From an uncultured Eubacterium sp. (GTDB lineage Bacteria; Bacillota; Clostridia; Lachnospirales; Lachnospiraceae), in the NCBI GenBank assembly GCA_910584065.1, contig CAJTZN010000009.1, forward strand, positions 1-64,000: 64,000 nt of DNA, read 5' to 3'. Within the stretch, counting starts at the first letter, position 1. Every line of letters begins with the position of its first letter. Of the stretch, positions 28,101-36,512 are shown one piece after another. The position numbers and the translations under genes were made by a program. A model generated the notes under the pieces. That model did no database searches. It was not told where the DNA came from and saw only the letters and a program-made list of their open reading frames with translations.

Positions 28101-28384
28101 CCAATGGGAAAAAGGCAGTCGTAAGAGTAACGATAAAGAAAAAGCCGGGAAAAATCACATTGAATCCCCGGAATAAGACGCTGAAGATCGGGAAGAAGTT
28201 TAAGATCAAAGTAAGGCTGCCAAAAGGAACGGCGAGCCAGACGCTCACTTACGTATCCAATAAGCGGGCGATCGCGGACGTCTCACCGGAAGGAAAGGTG
28301 ACGGCGAAAAAGAAAGGATACGCGGTGATCACGGTAAAAACCTATAACGGTAAGAAGGCATCGCTGAAAGTTCATGTCAAATAA
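25175..28384 (+). CDS. Secreted protein with two GH43-like (galactanase-type) domains, Thr-Pro linker and two Ig-like domains
   Basis: Likely extracellular glycosidase of about 1069 residues. A signal peptide ends near V-Q-A. Two homologous five-bladed-propeller domains follow (about 45-365 and 370-690). Each has L-Y-D-T-D-G-N, C-G-G-E-V, Y-Y-W-F-G-V-D-D-L and H-L-Y-S-S-S-D-L-Y-N-W, resembling GH43 exo-beta-1,3-galactanases. Both keep the E-G-G-I-F glutamate expected as the acid. A T-K-P-rich linker (about 700-885) leads to two lysine-rich Big_2 domains. No ATG fits; TTG 25175 has AAAGGAG 12 nt upstream, whereas TTG 25163 abuts it. The substrate is inferred. Confidence 0.82.
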   Translation: MRRKSFKKVVSKAMAITLSAALLLSPVVPVQAAGAASEETRTGNVETYDSIDGLSGEILYDTDGNRVYTCGGEVHKIEENGETKYYWFGVDDLNPGAGWQNNHPGIHLYSSSDLYNWKYEGVMYEKEGELYAHPKMLFNGEEYVMWVSTGTKGTSTNGTGTNYGDDLIPGPTKVLSSKSITGKFTEVEEQPDMGDSYSGFVNLYEEVQGDAYLIHYGNTSGTPGAPPTTICKTKLSSDYKTTVGETQPLNFSGSSLVNAEGGIFKQNGKYYIVNAGMNEYASANSLDGTWTKHTLQMWNGTEKTDIKSKNQTSNVFRVRSGNSDLIVCVGDSVNGESEPRYIWLPIKFFGDRTIALWDLSNWKLGDVEGVEPEGPGAPGDYKNIPGLSGRVLYDTDGNKIYACGGEVREVEENGQKKWYWFGVDDLTPGVPNEHPGVHLYSSSDLYNWHYEGVMLKEEGITYAHPKILHNGTQYVMWVSYMSMSSTPGGGVPSMSGGTTIATSDSITGPFTEVSDSDMKNYQGFINLYEESKGNAWLIYNGSSGTQGQICRKKLNADYTGTVGEDQAFQFSSGGLTSTEGGIFKKDGKYYMVNSGMREYAVADSFEGSWEKKTLNMWDGEQFSDIQLPNQTSHVFHVNTQEADTYVCMGDSVGGMSPDPAPVCYIWLPIEFFEDGTIALKKASDWTIPGMEPQKPEETPGPVETDEPKVTMQPEVTTQPEVTTQPEVTMKPGSTGKPVPTTKPEVTVKPGETVKPVQTTKPETTIKPGTTGKPVQTAKPETTIKPGATVKPVQTAKPETTIKPGATGKPVQTTKPEVSTKPGATGKPTPQPEVTTKPGSTNKPEVTVKPGETIKPMPTTQPEEKPDATKKPGATDKPSGTAKPEETGKPTGTEKPAQTGTPEETAKPVEVKSVLVAAKKLTLGVGEKVQLEAAVYPRNAVDRKLTYKASNAKVKVTQSGKLTAKKQGSSKITIAASNGKKAVVRVTIKKKPGKITLNPRNKTLKIGKKFKIKVRLPKGTASQTLTYVSNKRAIADVSPEGKVTAKKKGYAVITVKTYNGKKASLKVHVK
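27434..27649 (+). repeat. 54-bp tandem repeat, four copies, inside the linker
   Basis: Four consecutive units start at 27434, 27488, 27542 and 27596. Each encodes an 18-residue unit beginning K-P-V-Q-T and containing K-P-E-T-T-I-K-P-G. They lie in a longer degenerate T-K-P-rich linker (about 27290-27900). Length is likely to vary between strains. Confidence 0.85.
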
Positions 28385-28404
28385 GAGGTAAAGCCTGAGA
28401 AATC

Positions 28405-28440
28405 CGGCAGATGGGGAATGTACCCGGTCTGCCGTTTTTC
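28405..28440 (+). terminator. Rho-independent terminator after the GH43-like gene
   Basis: A perfect 7-bp stem (28405-28411 with 28428-28434) with a 16-nt loop is followed directly by five T. Confidence 0.75.
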
Positions 28441-28523
28441 TGTGCGCAGGCAGGCGATCGTCGCCTAAAACGCAAAAAAATACATATCTTGTTAAAATTC
28501 GACAATATCCTGCTTTTTTTGCC

Positions 28524-28552
28524 TTTACTTTTTCAAATGATAGTGCTAAAAT
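28524..28552 (+). promoter_or_regulatory. Promoter of the first PFOR gene
   Basis: TTTACT at 28524-28529, a 17-bp spacer and TAAAAT at 28547-28552. This leaves a leader of about 90 nt before the ATG at 28651, containing a second AAGGAGG-like site at about 28580 that is not followed by a usable frame. Confidence 0.55.
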
Positions 28553-28650
28553 GATACCTAGTGAAAATAAAATCAATATAAGGAGGAAAAGCCCTGCTCG
28601 GATGAGGATGGCATGTTCCTTCAAAAAACAAATAGGAGGATTCTTTAAAA

Positions 28651-31600
28651 ATGGCTAGAGCGAAACAATCTATGGATGGAAATACCGCTGCCGCTCACGT
28701 TGCGTACGCGTATACGGAAGTTGCCGGTATTTACCCGATCACACCTTCGAGCCCGATGGCTGACACTGTGGACATGTGGTCTGCCGGAGGACTGAAGAAC
28801 ATTTTCGGAAACACGGTGAAAGTAGTAGAGATGCAGTCGGAGGCTGGTGCAGCCGGAACGGTACACGGTTCTTTGGCAGCCGGAGCGCTGACGACGACCT
28901 TTACCGCTTCCCAGGGACTTCTTCTCATGATCCCGAATATGTACAAGATTGCTGCCGAGCAGCTTCCTTGTGTATTTGATGTTTCCGCACGTACGGTATC
29001 GACACAGTCGCTGAACATTTTCGGTGATCACAGTGACGTATATGCGTGTCGTCAGACAGGTTTTGCCATGCTTGCCGAGACAAATCCGCAGGAAGTCATG
29101 GACTTGAGCCCGGTTGCCCATTTGGCAGCACTGGAGGGAAAAGTTCCGTTCATTAACTTCTTCGATGGATTCCGTACGTCCCATGAGATCCAGAAGATTG
29201 AAAAATGGGATTATGAAGACCTGAAAGAAATGTGTCCGATGGATGCCGTAGAAGCATTCCGCGCCCATGCGCTGAATCCGGAGCATCCGGCGATGCGTGG
29301 TTCGCATGAGAACGGCGACGTATTCTTCCAGCACCGCGAGGCATGTAACCCGGTTTACGATGCACTTCCGGCTGTTGTAGAAAAATACATGAAGAAAGTA
29401 AATGACAAGCTGGGAACGGATTACGACCTGTTCAATTACTATGGTGCGCCGGATGCTGACCGCGTTATCATCGCGATGGGATCCATCTGTGACGTAGCAG
29501 AAGAAGTGATCGACTATCTGACCGCAAAAGGCGAGAAAGTCGGACTTATCAAAGTTCGCCTGTACCGTCCGTGGTCGTCCGAGCACATTTTGAAAGCGAT
29601 TCCGAAGACAGCAAAGAAGATCGCGGTTCTTGACCGTACAAAAGAGCCGGGAACACTCGGTGAGCCGCTCTACCTTGACGTGGCAGCGACGCTGCGCGAG
29701 GCAGGCATGAATGACGTTGTCCTGACTGGCGGCCGTTATGGTCTCGGTTCCAAAGACACGCCGCCTTCATCGGTATTTGCGATTTACAAAGAACTGGAGA
29801 AAGATGTGCCGAAGGCACGCTTCACGATCGGTATCGTGGACGACGTCACGAACTTAAGCCTTCCGGAAGTAAAACCGGCTCCGATCACATCGGCAGAAGG
29901 TACGGTAGAGTGTAAGTTCTGGGGTCTCGGCGGTGACGGAACGGTAGGAGCAAATAAGAACTCCACGAAGATCATCGGCGACCACACGGATAAATATATC
30001 CAGGCATACTTCCAGTATGACTCGAAGAAGACGGGCGGTATTACGATCTCCCATCTCCGTTTCGGTGACAAGCCGATCAAGAGCCCATACTACATCAACC
30101 AGGCAGACTTTGTCGCATGCCATAACCCGTCTTATGTTGTAAAAGGCTATAAGATGGTACAGGATGTAAAACCGGGCGGAATCTTCATGATCAACTGCCA
30201 GTGGTCGGATGAAGAGCTTGACAAGCATATGCCGGCAGAGGCGAAAAAATACATTGCAGAAAACAACGTGCAGCTCTACACGATCAACGCGATCGACAAA
30301 GCGATCGAGATCGGTATGGGCAAGCGTACGAATACGATCCTCCAGTCCGCGTTCTTCAAACTGGCAAACATCATGCCGATCGACGAAGCGGTGGACTACA
30401 TGAAAGCGGCAGCGAAGAAATCCTACTCGAAGAAGGGTGACGCAGTCGTAGAAATGAACTATAAAGCAATTGACGCCGGCGTGGACGCCGTACACAAAGT
30501 AGACGTTCCTGCTTCCTGGGCAAATCCGGCACCGGATGCTCCGGCCAAAGAACTTGAGGGCCGTCCGGAAGTTGTAAAGATGGTAAAAGAACTCCTCGAG
30601 CCGATTTCGATCATGGATGGCGACAGCCTTCCGGTATCGGCGTTCAAAGATATCGCGGATGGTCAGTTCGAGCTCGGCGCTTCGGCTTATGAGAAACGTG
30701 GAACGGCGGTAACCGTGCCGGTTTGGGATCCGAATACATGTATCCAGTGTAACAACTGTGCGTTTGTTTGTTCCCACGCGACGATCCGTCCATTCCTTCT
30801 GACGGACGACGAAGTAAAAGCAGCGCCTTCGAATATGAAGATTGCGGATATGAAGCCGAAAGCCGGCGAATTCAAGTTCACGATGAGCGTATCCCCGTTA
30901 GACTGTATGGGATGCGGCGAGTGTATCACTGTATGTCCGAAAGCGGCAGAAGGCGCCATCAAGATGGTACCGCAGGAATCACAGGCAGACGAGCAGCCGG
31001 TATTTGATTACCTCGTTGCCAATGTTGGCAAAAAGGACAGCGGAATTGCGGACACGACGCCGAAAGGCTCCCAGTTCAACCAGCCGCTCCTCGAGTTCTC
31101 GGGAAGCTGTGCCGGATGTGCGGAGACTTCTTATGCGCGCCTGATCACGCAGCTGTTCGGTGAGCAGATGTACATTTCCAATGCGACCGGATGTTCTTCC
31201 ATCTGGGGAGGCCCGGCAGCGACATCACCGTACACGGTACACAAAGATTCCAAGCAGGGTCCGGCATGGTCGAACTCCCTGTTTGAGGACAATGCAGAGC
31301 ACGGTCTCGGTATGCACATCGGACAGGATGTCATCCGTAAGCAGACGATCGAGAAAGTAAAAGAACTGGCTGCTTCCGACAAGGCTTCGGCTGAGTTGAA
31401 AGCTGCTGTTGATAAATTCCTTGAGACAAAGGATGATACGAGAGCAAATACGCCGGATGCCAAAGCGCTCATCGCAGAGATTGAGAAGTGCGCGGCAGCA
31501 GGATGTGAACTCTCCAAAGAAATCCTGGACAAGAAACAGTATCTGGCGAAGAAATCCGTTTGGATCTTCGGTGGTGACGGATGGGCATATGACATCGGCT

Positions 31601-32208
31601 TCGGCGGACTTGATCATGTGCTTGCTTCCGGCGAGAACGTAAACGTGATGGTATTTGATACCGAGATGTATTCCAATACGGGTGGTCAGGCTTCGAAAGC
31701 TTCCAACATCGGTGAAGTTTGTCAGTTTGCCGCTGCCGGTAAGGAAATCGGCAAGAAGAGCCTGGCAGAGATCGCGATGAGTTACGGATATGTCTATGTG
31801 GCACAGATCGCGCTCGGCGCAAATCCGGCACAGGCTGTCAAAGCGATTGCGGAGGCAGAAGCTTATAACGGACCGTCACTCATTATCGGATACGCTCCTT
31901 GCGAACTCCACGGTATCGCCAAGGGCGGCATGAATCACTGCCAGGATGAGATGAAGAAGGCTGTAAAAGCCGGCTACTGGAATCTGTTCAGCTTCAACCC
32001 GGCACTAAAGGCAGAAGGAAAGAATCCGTTCACGCTGACATCCAAAGAAGGCGACGGCACGTATCAGGATTTCCTGAACAACGAGGCGCGTTATACACGT
32101 CTGATCAAGCCGTTCCCGGAAAGAGCGGAGAGACTGTTCAAGGAATCCGAAGAAGCTGCGAAAGCACGTTACGAGCATTTGCAGAAGCTGGTTGAGCTTT
32201 ATAAATAA
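28651..32208 (+). CDS. nifJ: Pyruvate:ferredoxin (flavodoxin) oxidoreductase
   Basis: Oxidatively decarboxylates pyruvate to acetyl-CoA, reducing ferredoxin; the central step of clostridial fermentation. The single-chain 1185-residue form has the full domain order: N-terminal pyrimidine domain (Y-P-I-T-P-S-S-P-M near 29), transketolase C-like and gamma domains, two 4Fe-4S motifs (C-I-Q-C-N-N-C and C-M-G-C-G-E-C, about 695-760), a further cysteine motif C-A-G-C, and the ThDP domain G-G-D-G-W-A-Y-D-I-G-F. ATG 28651 follows AGGAGG. It has its own promoter and terminator, so it is monocistronic. Confidence 0.97.
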   Translation: MARAKQSMDGNTAAAHVAYAYTEVAGIYPITPSSPMADTVDMWSAGGLKNIFGNTVKVVEMQSEAGAAGTVHGSLAAGALTTTFTASQGLLLMIPNMYKIAAEQLPCVFDVSARTVSTQSLNIFGDHSDVYACRQTGFAMLAETNPQEVMDLSPVAHLAALEGKVPFINFFDGFRTSHEIQKIEKWDYEDLKEMCPMDAVEAFRAHALNPEHPAMRGSHENGDVFFQHREACNPVYDALPAVVEKYMKKVNDKLGTDYDLFNYYGAPDADRVIIAMGSICDVAEEVIDYLTAKGEKVGLIKVRLYRPWSSEHILKAIPKTAKKIAVLDRTKEPGTLGEPLYLDVAATLREAGMNDVVLTGGRYGLGSKDTPPSSVFAIYKELEKDVPKARFTIGIVDDVTNLSLPEVKPAPITSAEGTVECKFWGLGGDGTVGANKNSTKIIGDHTDKYIQAYFQYDSKKTGGITISHLRFGDKPIKSPYYINQADFVACHNPSYVVKGYKMVQDVKPGGIFMINCQWSDEELDKHMPAEAKKYIAENNVQLYTINAIDKAIEIGMGKRTNTILQSAFFKLANIMPIDEAVDYMKAAAKKSYSKKGDAVVEMNYKAIDAGVDAVHKVDVPASWANPAPDAPAKELEGRPEVVKMVKELLEPISIMDGDSLPVSAFKDIADGQFELGASAYEKRGTAVTVPVWDPNTCIQCNNCAFVCSHATIRPFLLTDDEVKAAPSNMKIADMKPKAGEFKFTMSVSPLDCMGCGECITVCPKAAEGAIKMVPQESQADEQPVFDYLVANVGKKDSGIADTTPKGSQFNQPLLEFSGSCAGCAETSYARLITQLFGEQMYISNATGCSSIWGGPAATSPYTVHKDSKQGPAWSNSLFEDNAEHGLGMHIGQDVIRKQTIEKVKELAASDKASAELKAAVDKFLETKDDTRANTPDAKALIAEIEKCAAAGCELSKEILDKKQYLAKKSVWIFGGDGWAYDIGFGGLDHVLASGENVNVMVFDTEMYSNTGGQASKASNIGEVCQFAAAGKEIGKKSLAEIAMSYGYVYVAQIALGANPAQAVKAIAEAEAYNGPSLIIGYAPCELHGIAKGGMNHCQDEMKKAVKAGYWNLFSFNPALKAEGKNPFTLTSKEGDGTYQDFLNNEARYTRLIKPFPERAERLFKESEEAAKARYEHLQKLVELYK

Positions 32209-32251
32209 AACGGATCGCGAACAGCGGTTTGACATAACTGTATCAACGTTA

Positions 32252-32295
32252 AGAGTCCTGGACAGATCCTTGCATTTGTCTGGGATTCTTTCTAT
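32252..32295 (+). terminator. Rho-independent terminator after PFOR 1
   Basis: A 14-bp stem with several G-U pairs (32252-32265 with 32276-32289), a 10-nt loop and a T-rich tail. Confidence 0.7.
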
Positions 32296-32301
32296 TTGAA
32301 T

Positions 32302-32338
32302 AGAGAAAGTTTAGGGAGAATTTAGAGAAAATTTAGGG
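32302..32338 (+). repeat. Pair of 15-bp direct repeats, period 22 bp, upstream of the xylanase
   Basis: Copies at 32302-32316 and 32324-32338 differ at one base (core AGAGAAA-n-TTTAGGG). A weaker partial copy of the GGGAAAGTTT part follows near 32336. A spacing of 22 bp puts the copies on the same helix face, as in many activator sites. A binding role for the AraC-type protein at 37825 is inference. Confidence 0.45.
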
Positions 32339-32462
32339 AAAGTTTTGGTGGGTGGAGTCTAAAGATTAGGAAGAAAAAGTCCGATAAAAATGATATATCG
32401 TGCACTTTGATTGCACCAGAGGTAGCATGAAATTGAAAATGAGAAAGAAAGGATATGATGGA

Positions 32463-35400
32463 ATGAGCAAGAGGTTTACATCAATTTTACTTTGTCTGGC
32501 ATTGGTCATCACGATGTTTTCTTCACCATCGCAGTCGATGGCGAAAAAAACAAAGATCAAGTTGAACAAAAAGAAGGTGACGCTCGTCGTAGGAAAGAGC
32601 GTCCGCCTGAAAGTAAAAGGAACGAAGAAAAAAGCAAAGTGGAAGAGCAGCAGTAAAAAAGTAGCTACCGTTTCTTCCAAAGGAGTTGTGAAAGCAAAGA
32701 AGAAGGGGAAAGCCAAGATCACGGCAAAAGTTGGGAAAAAGAAACTGGTATGCCGGGTTACGGTTAAGAATAAAAATGTACCGCCGTCTACAGATGTGAA
32801 CGACGGCAGCGATCCGAACGGAGGAGGCGGGAACAATTCCTCTCCATCCACGCAGCCGCCGTCAAATGGTGGAAATGGAGGGGAATCTGGAGAGCAGAAG
32901 CCGACCGGGGATCCGCAGAAGCCATCTGAGAATCCACAGAAGCCGACCGGGGATCCGCAGCAGCCATCCGGGGATCCACAGAAGCCGACCGGGAATCCGC
33001 TGACACCAACCGGGAATCCGCAGAAGCCGACCGGGGATCCGCTGACACCAACCGGGAATCCGCTGACACCGACCGGGAATCCGCAGAAGCCGACCGGGAA
33101 TCCGCAGAAGCCATCCGAAAACCCGTTGACACCGTCCGGGAATCCGTTAGCACCATCCGGAAACCCGCTGACACCGTCCGGGAATCCGTTAGCACCATCC
33201 GGAAACCCGCTGACACCATCCGGGAATCCACAGAAGCCATCTGGAAATCCGCTGAAGCCGTCAGGGAACCCACAGCAGCCGTCCAGTAATCCACAGGCTC
33301 CGACAGAAGAGCCGGCACCGCTCACTCCGACGACGGTAAAAGATGTGTCGTTTGAAGAAGGGGCGGATGGATTTACCGCACAGGGCAGCGCAAGCATTAC
33401 GGTGGTTGAGAATGGGTATGGAGAAGGAAAATGCCTGCAGGTATCAGACCGGACAGCAGCAACGGACGGCGTTGTCTTTTCGGCAGGTGAAGAAGTGACC
33501 GCTGGAGAGAGTTACACGATCCAGGGTTATGTAAAAGTACCGTCCGGCAGTGGAACGCTGATCTGTAAATACCGGACGGGGGAGGCACAGGCTGATGTGC
33601 ATGAAATCGTTACGGTTCCGGTTTCCGATGGTGAATGGTTAAAGTTTATGGGGACATTTACCGTGCCAGATTCGTTTGCGAAGCTAGATCTTTCATTTGA
33701 ACTGGCAGGTTCGACAGAAACCTTTTATATTGACGAAATCAGTCTTTTGCAGGTTGTCGGCCTAAAGGATACCTTTGACCGGATATTTGGGAAAACCGGA
33801 ACATGTATCAATCCAGCCCAGCTCGAGAATCCGGAAATACTGGCTTATGTGAAAAAGAACTATTCCAGTATTTCGCTGGAAAACGACATGAAGCCGGACT
33901 CCGTGCTGCAGGCATGGTCCCATCCGCTGATCAGCACAGAGACAGCGAAAGGGAGAACAGGGGATTATGTCATACCGGACAGCTATCAGGAATCCCAGGT
34001 TCCGGAGTTAAATTACAATACGATCGACAAGGTGATGAAGATCGCGAAGGAGAACGGACTTAAGATCCGCTACCACGTACTCGTATGGCATTCACAGACA
34101 CCGGAGTGGTTCTTTAAAAAGGATTACAGCCGGGATGAGAATGCAGAATACGTGTCTCAGGAGACGATGTACGCCCGTATGGAAATGTACATCCGCAGCG
34201 TGATCCACCATGTGTATACGCTGGACGGAGGAGCGTACAGGGATGTTGTGTATACGTGGGACGTGGTGAACGAGTATTTTGCCAATAATCCGGATAAGAA
34301 CTGGTCTGCTGTTTTTGGCAACCGGAAACAGAATCAGAATGATCAGGGATTTGGAAATACGAGGCCGGAGTTCGTGAAGCGGGCGTTTGAGATCGCCTAT
34401 GACGAGTTGGAAAAACTTGAACTGGCCGATTACATACCGCTGATGTACAATGACTTTAACACATATCAGAGGACCAGTGAGATCATTGATATGATTAACT
34501 ATATCAATTCTGGCTCAAATAAAGTATGCGCCGGTGTCGGTATGCAGAGCCACGTCAGCTCAAGAGGAACTTTTTCTTCCGTGGACAACTATATCCGGGC
34601 GATCCAAAGCTTTCTCGAGGCAGATTTCCAGGTACAGATCACGGAACTGGACGTGGCGAGCTGGGATTCGGAGGAAGAAACGCTGGAGGATGGAACGAAG
34701 GTCACGCATCTTCTGAAAGATACAGGTGGTGATGAAAAGGAGAGGTTGCCTAGTCCGCTTCCGTACAAGGAAAAAATGGCTGGTTACGAGGTACAGGCGC
34801 AATACATCAGTGACCTGACGAAGAGACTGATCAATCTGCAGCGGGATTATCATTACCAGATCAATGGACTGACATGGTGGGGCATGCATGACGGTGTGTC
34901 ATGGGTGAAAACCCATGCGTTGATGTTCCACGGAGAGCAGGATCAGATGGCGAAACCTCCGTACGAGGCAAAACCTTCGTACTATGCGTTCATGCAGGCA
35001 GCAGAATCTGAGTGGAGTAAGCCGGCACCGACGGCACCGCCGCTGCGCTCATATGATTTTAAAGAGGATATGAACGATGAAACTTACAAGATCGAAGATC
35101 CCAGTAAGGCGTCCCATGTCGTAAACGCTGACGGTTCGATCACGCTCACCTTTAAAGGCGGTGGAGCATACAATTTCTTCCTGCCAAAGAGCGAATGGAA
35201 CGATGTGGATTACAAATCTGTTGTGCTCACCTATACGAGTGAGGGGGGGGATCTTAGCCATTCGCTGTTTGACGCGAATGCGCTTGGCGTAGAAAATGTG
35301 AATGTTGGAAAACATATTGAGTGGAATCCACAGTTTAAAAATACGCAGGGCACGGAGAAGCGACTGATTTTAAGTGTGGGAAATGATTTCGCCGGCGGAT

Positions 35401-36512
35401 GCATCCGCGGGATCCAGTTCTTTACACAGAGTGCGACGGCTACGATCACGATCAAGTCGATGATGTTCTGCGGCAAAGCAAATCCGACGAAGTATGATCT
35501 GGATCCGACGCTGAATCCACCGCAGAGGCCGACGCTGCCGACGCCGGTGCCGACGGCTGTACCGACAAAGGCGCCGGACAAAACACCGGCACCAACACCG
35601 GTTAATACACTGGCACCGACGGAGAAACCGACGGCACCGCCAGCGTTGGATGTGGATTTGACGTCAGAAGGTGCTTATGAAAGTGAAAATGGGAGCGCGG
35701 AAATTGAAAAAAATGCCGATGGCTCTATTACGATTATCTTTAAAAAGCAGTACGACGCATGTAATTTCTATGTGCCGCAGGGGAACTGGAACGGAACCGC
35801 TTACAGATCCGTTGTACTCACGTATACGAGTGAGGGAGGAAATCTCGGGCATGCGCTGTATGACAGGGATGGAGAAAAGGATGCTAACTGGGGTCAGAAA
35901 GTAAAAGAGTCCGCGCAGGAGACGACGCTTTTCTTTAATGCGACAGACAAGTGCGCGGACGGATGTATTGGTGGCTTCCAGATTTTCAATCCAAATGTAC
36001 TCGCCGATGGGAAGACAATAAAAATCACGGTGAAATCGCTTTCTTTCCGTGATGTAGCCTTGCTTGATCCTGCTAATCTGTCCGGCGGTGAAAACGTGGA
36101 AAACGGTAAGCTACTGAATGATGTTGAGCAGGTGACGATCCCTCTTCCGAAAATGGATACTTTGATGAAAGGGTCGAGGGTGGAAGTAACCGTCAGTGGA
36201 ACGCTTTCGGATGAGTCTGATGGCTTTCGGATGTGGCTTGCGAACGGGTGGGCTACGGCATCGGATCATTATTACTATACGAAGAACATAGGAGTTGGAA
36301 TAGGTGGCCGGGGAGACGGGGATTTGTCTTATCAGGCAGGAAACTTTACTATAACTGGAGTGCTAACGGTAGGAAATAATGCGGAAGAACTAAAGCAGGA
36401 GACGGCAAATCTTCTTTCGTTAAAAGCAACAGTATCCGGCGGGAAACTAAACGGAGTTACCATCACAGGTATCCAGGTAAGAGTCTCGGCAGCGCGACGC
36501 ACCGCTGGGTGA
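32463..36512 (+). CDS. Secreted multimodular GH10 endo-beta-1,4-xylanase
   Basis: Cleaves the xylan backbone outside the cell. Order: signal peptide; very lysine-rich Big_2 domain (about 25-105); 7-residue Pro-rich repeats (about 150-282); CBM22-like module (about 295-440); GH10 barrel (about 440-840) with acid/base Glu604 in W-D-V-V-N-E and nucleophile Glu728 in I-T-E-L-D; two homologous beta-sandwich modules; and a terminal module like that at 1-612. ATG 32463 has AAAGGA 9 nt upstream; ATG 32427 after GAGG is also possible. The stop overlaps the GTG of the next frame. Confidence 0.92.
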   Translation: MSKRFTSILLCLALVITMFSSPSQSMAKKTKIKLNKKKVTLVVGKSVRLKVKGTKKKAKWKSSSKKVATVSSKGVVKAKKKGKAKITAKVGKKKLVCRVTVKNKNVPPSTDVNDGSDPNGGGGNNSSPSTQPPSNGGNGGESGEQKPTGDPQKPSENPQKPTGDPQQPSGDPQKPTGNPLTPTGNPQKPTGDPLTPTGNPLTPTGNPQKPTGNPQKPSENPLTPSGNPLAPSGNPLTPSGNPLAPSGNPLTPSGNPQKPSGNPLKPSGNPQQPSSNPQAPTEEPAPLTPTTVKDVSFEEGADGFTAQGSASITVVENGYGEGKCLQVSDRTAATDGVVFSAGEEVTAGESYTIQGYVKVPSGSGTLICKYRTGEAQADVHEIVTVPVSDGEWLKFMGTFTVPDSFAKLDLSFELAGSTETFYIDEISLLQVVGLKDTFDRIFGKTGTCINPAQLENPEILAYVKKNYSSISLENDMKPDSVLQAWSHPLISTETAKGRTGDYVIPDSYQESQVPELNYNTIDKVMKIAKENGLKIRYHVLVWHSQTPEWFFKKDYSRDENAEYVSQETMYARMEMYIRSVIHHVYTLDGGAYRDVVYTWDVVNEYFANNPDKNWSAVFGNRKQNQNDQGFGNTRPEFVKRAFEIAYDELEKLELADYIPLMYNDFNTYQRTSEIIDMINYINSGSNKVCAGVGMQSHVSSRGTFSSVDNYIRAIQSFLEADFQVQITELDVASWDSEEETLEDGTKVTHLLKDTGGDEKERLPSPLPYKEKMAGYEVQAQYISDLTKRLINLQRDYHYQINGLTWWGMHDGVSWVKTHALMFHGEQDQMAKPPYEAKPSYYAFMQAAESEWSKPAPTAPPLRSYDFKEDMNDETYKIEDPSKASHVVNADGSITLTFKGGGAYNFFLPKSEWNDVDYKSVVLTYTSEGGDLSHSLFDANALGVENVNVGKHIEWNPQFKNTQGTEKRLILSVGNDFAGGCIRGIQFFTQSATATITIKSMMFCGKANPTKYDLDPTLNPPQRPTLPTPVPTAVPTKAPDKTPAPTPVNTLAPTEKPTAPPALDVDLTSEGAYESENGSAEIEKNADGSITIIFKKQYDACNFYVPQGNWNGTAYRSVVLTYTSEGGNLGHALYDRDGEKDANWGQKVKESAQETTLFFNATDKCADGCIGGFQIFNPNVLADGKTIKITVKSLSFRDVALLDPANLSGGENVENGKLLNDVEQVTIPLPKMDTLMKGSRVEVTVSGTLSDESDGFRMWLANGWATASDHYYYTKNIGVGIGGRGDGDLSYQAGNFTITGVLTVGNNAEELKQETANLLSLKATVSGGKLNGVTITGIQVRVSAARRTAG
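32910..33308 (+). repeat. 21-bp tandem repeat, nineteen units, in the xylanase linker
   Basis: Nineteen consecutive 7-codon units encode N/D-P-x-x-P-T/S-G/E variants. The third and fourth positions alternate between Q-K, L-T, L-A and Q-Q, giving higher-order pairs that suggest unequal exchange. Confidence 0.85.

Noticed and set aside
32910..33308. 21-bp repeats considered as a CRISPR or minisatellite element
   Set aside because: They are in-frame coding repeats with no spacers.
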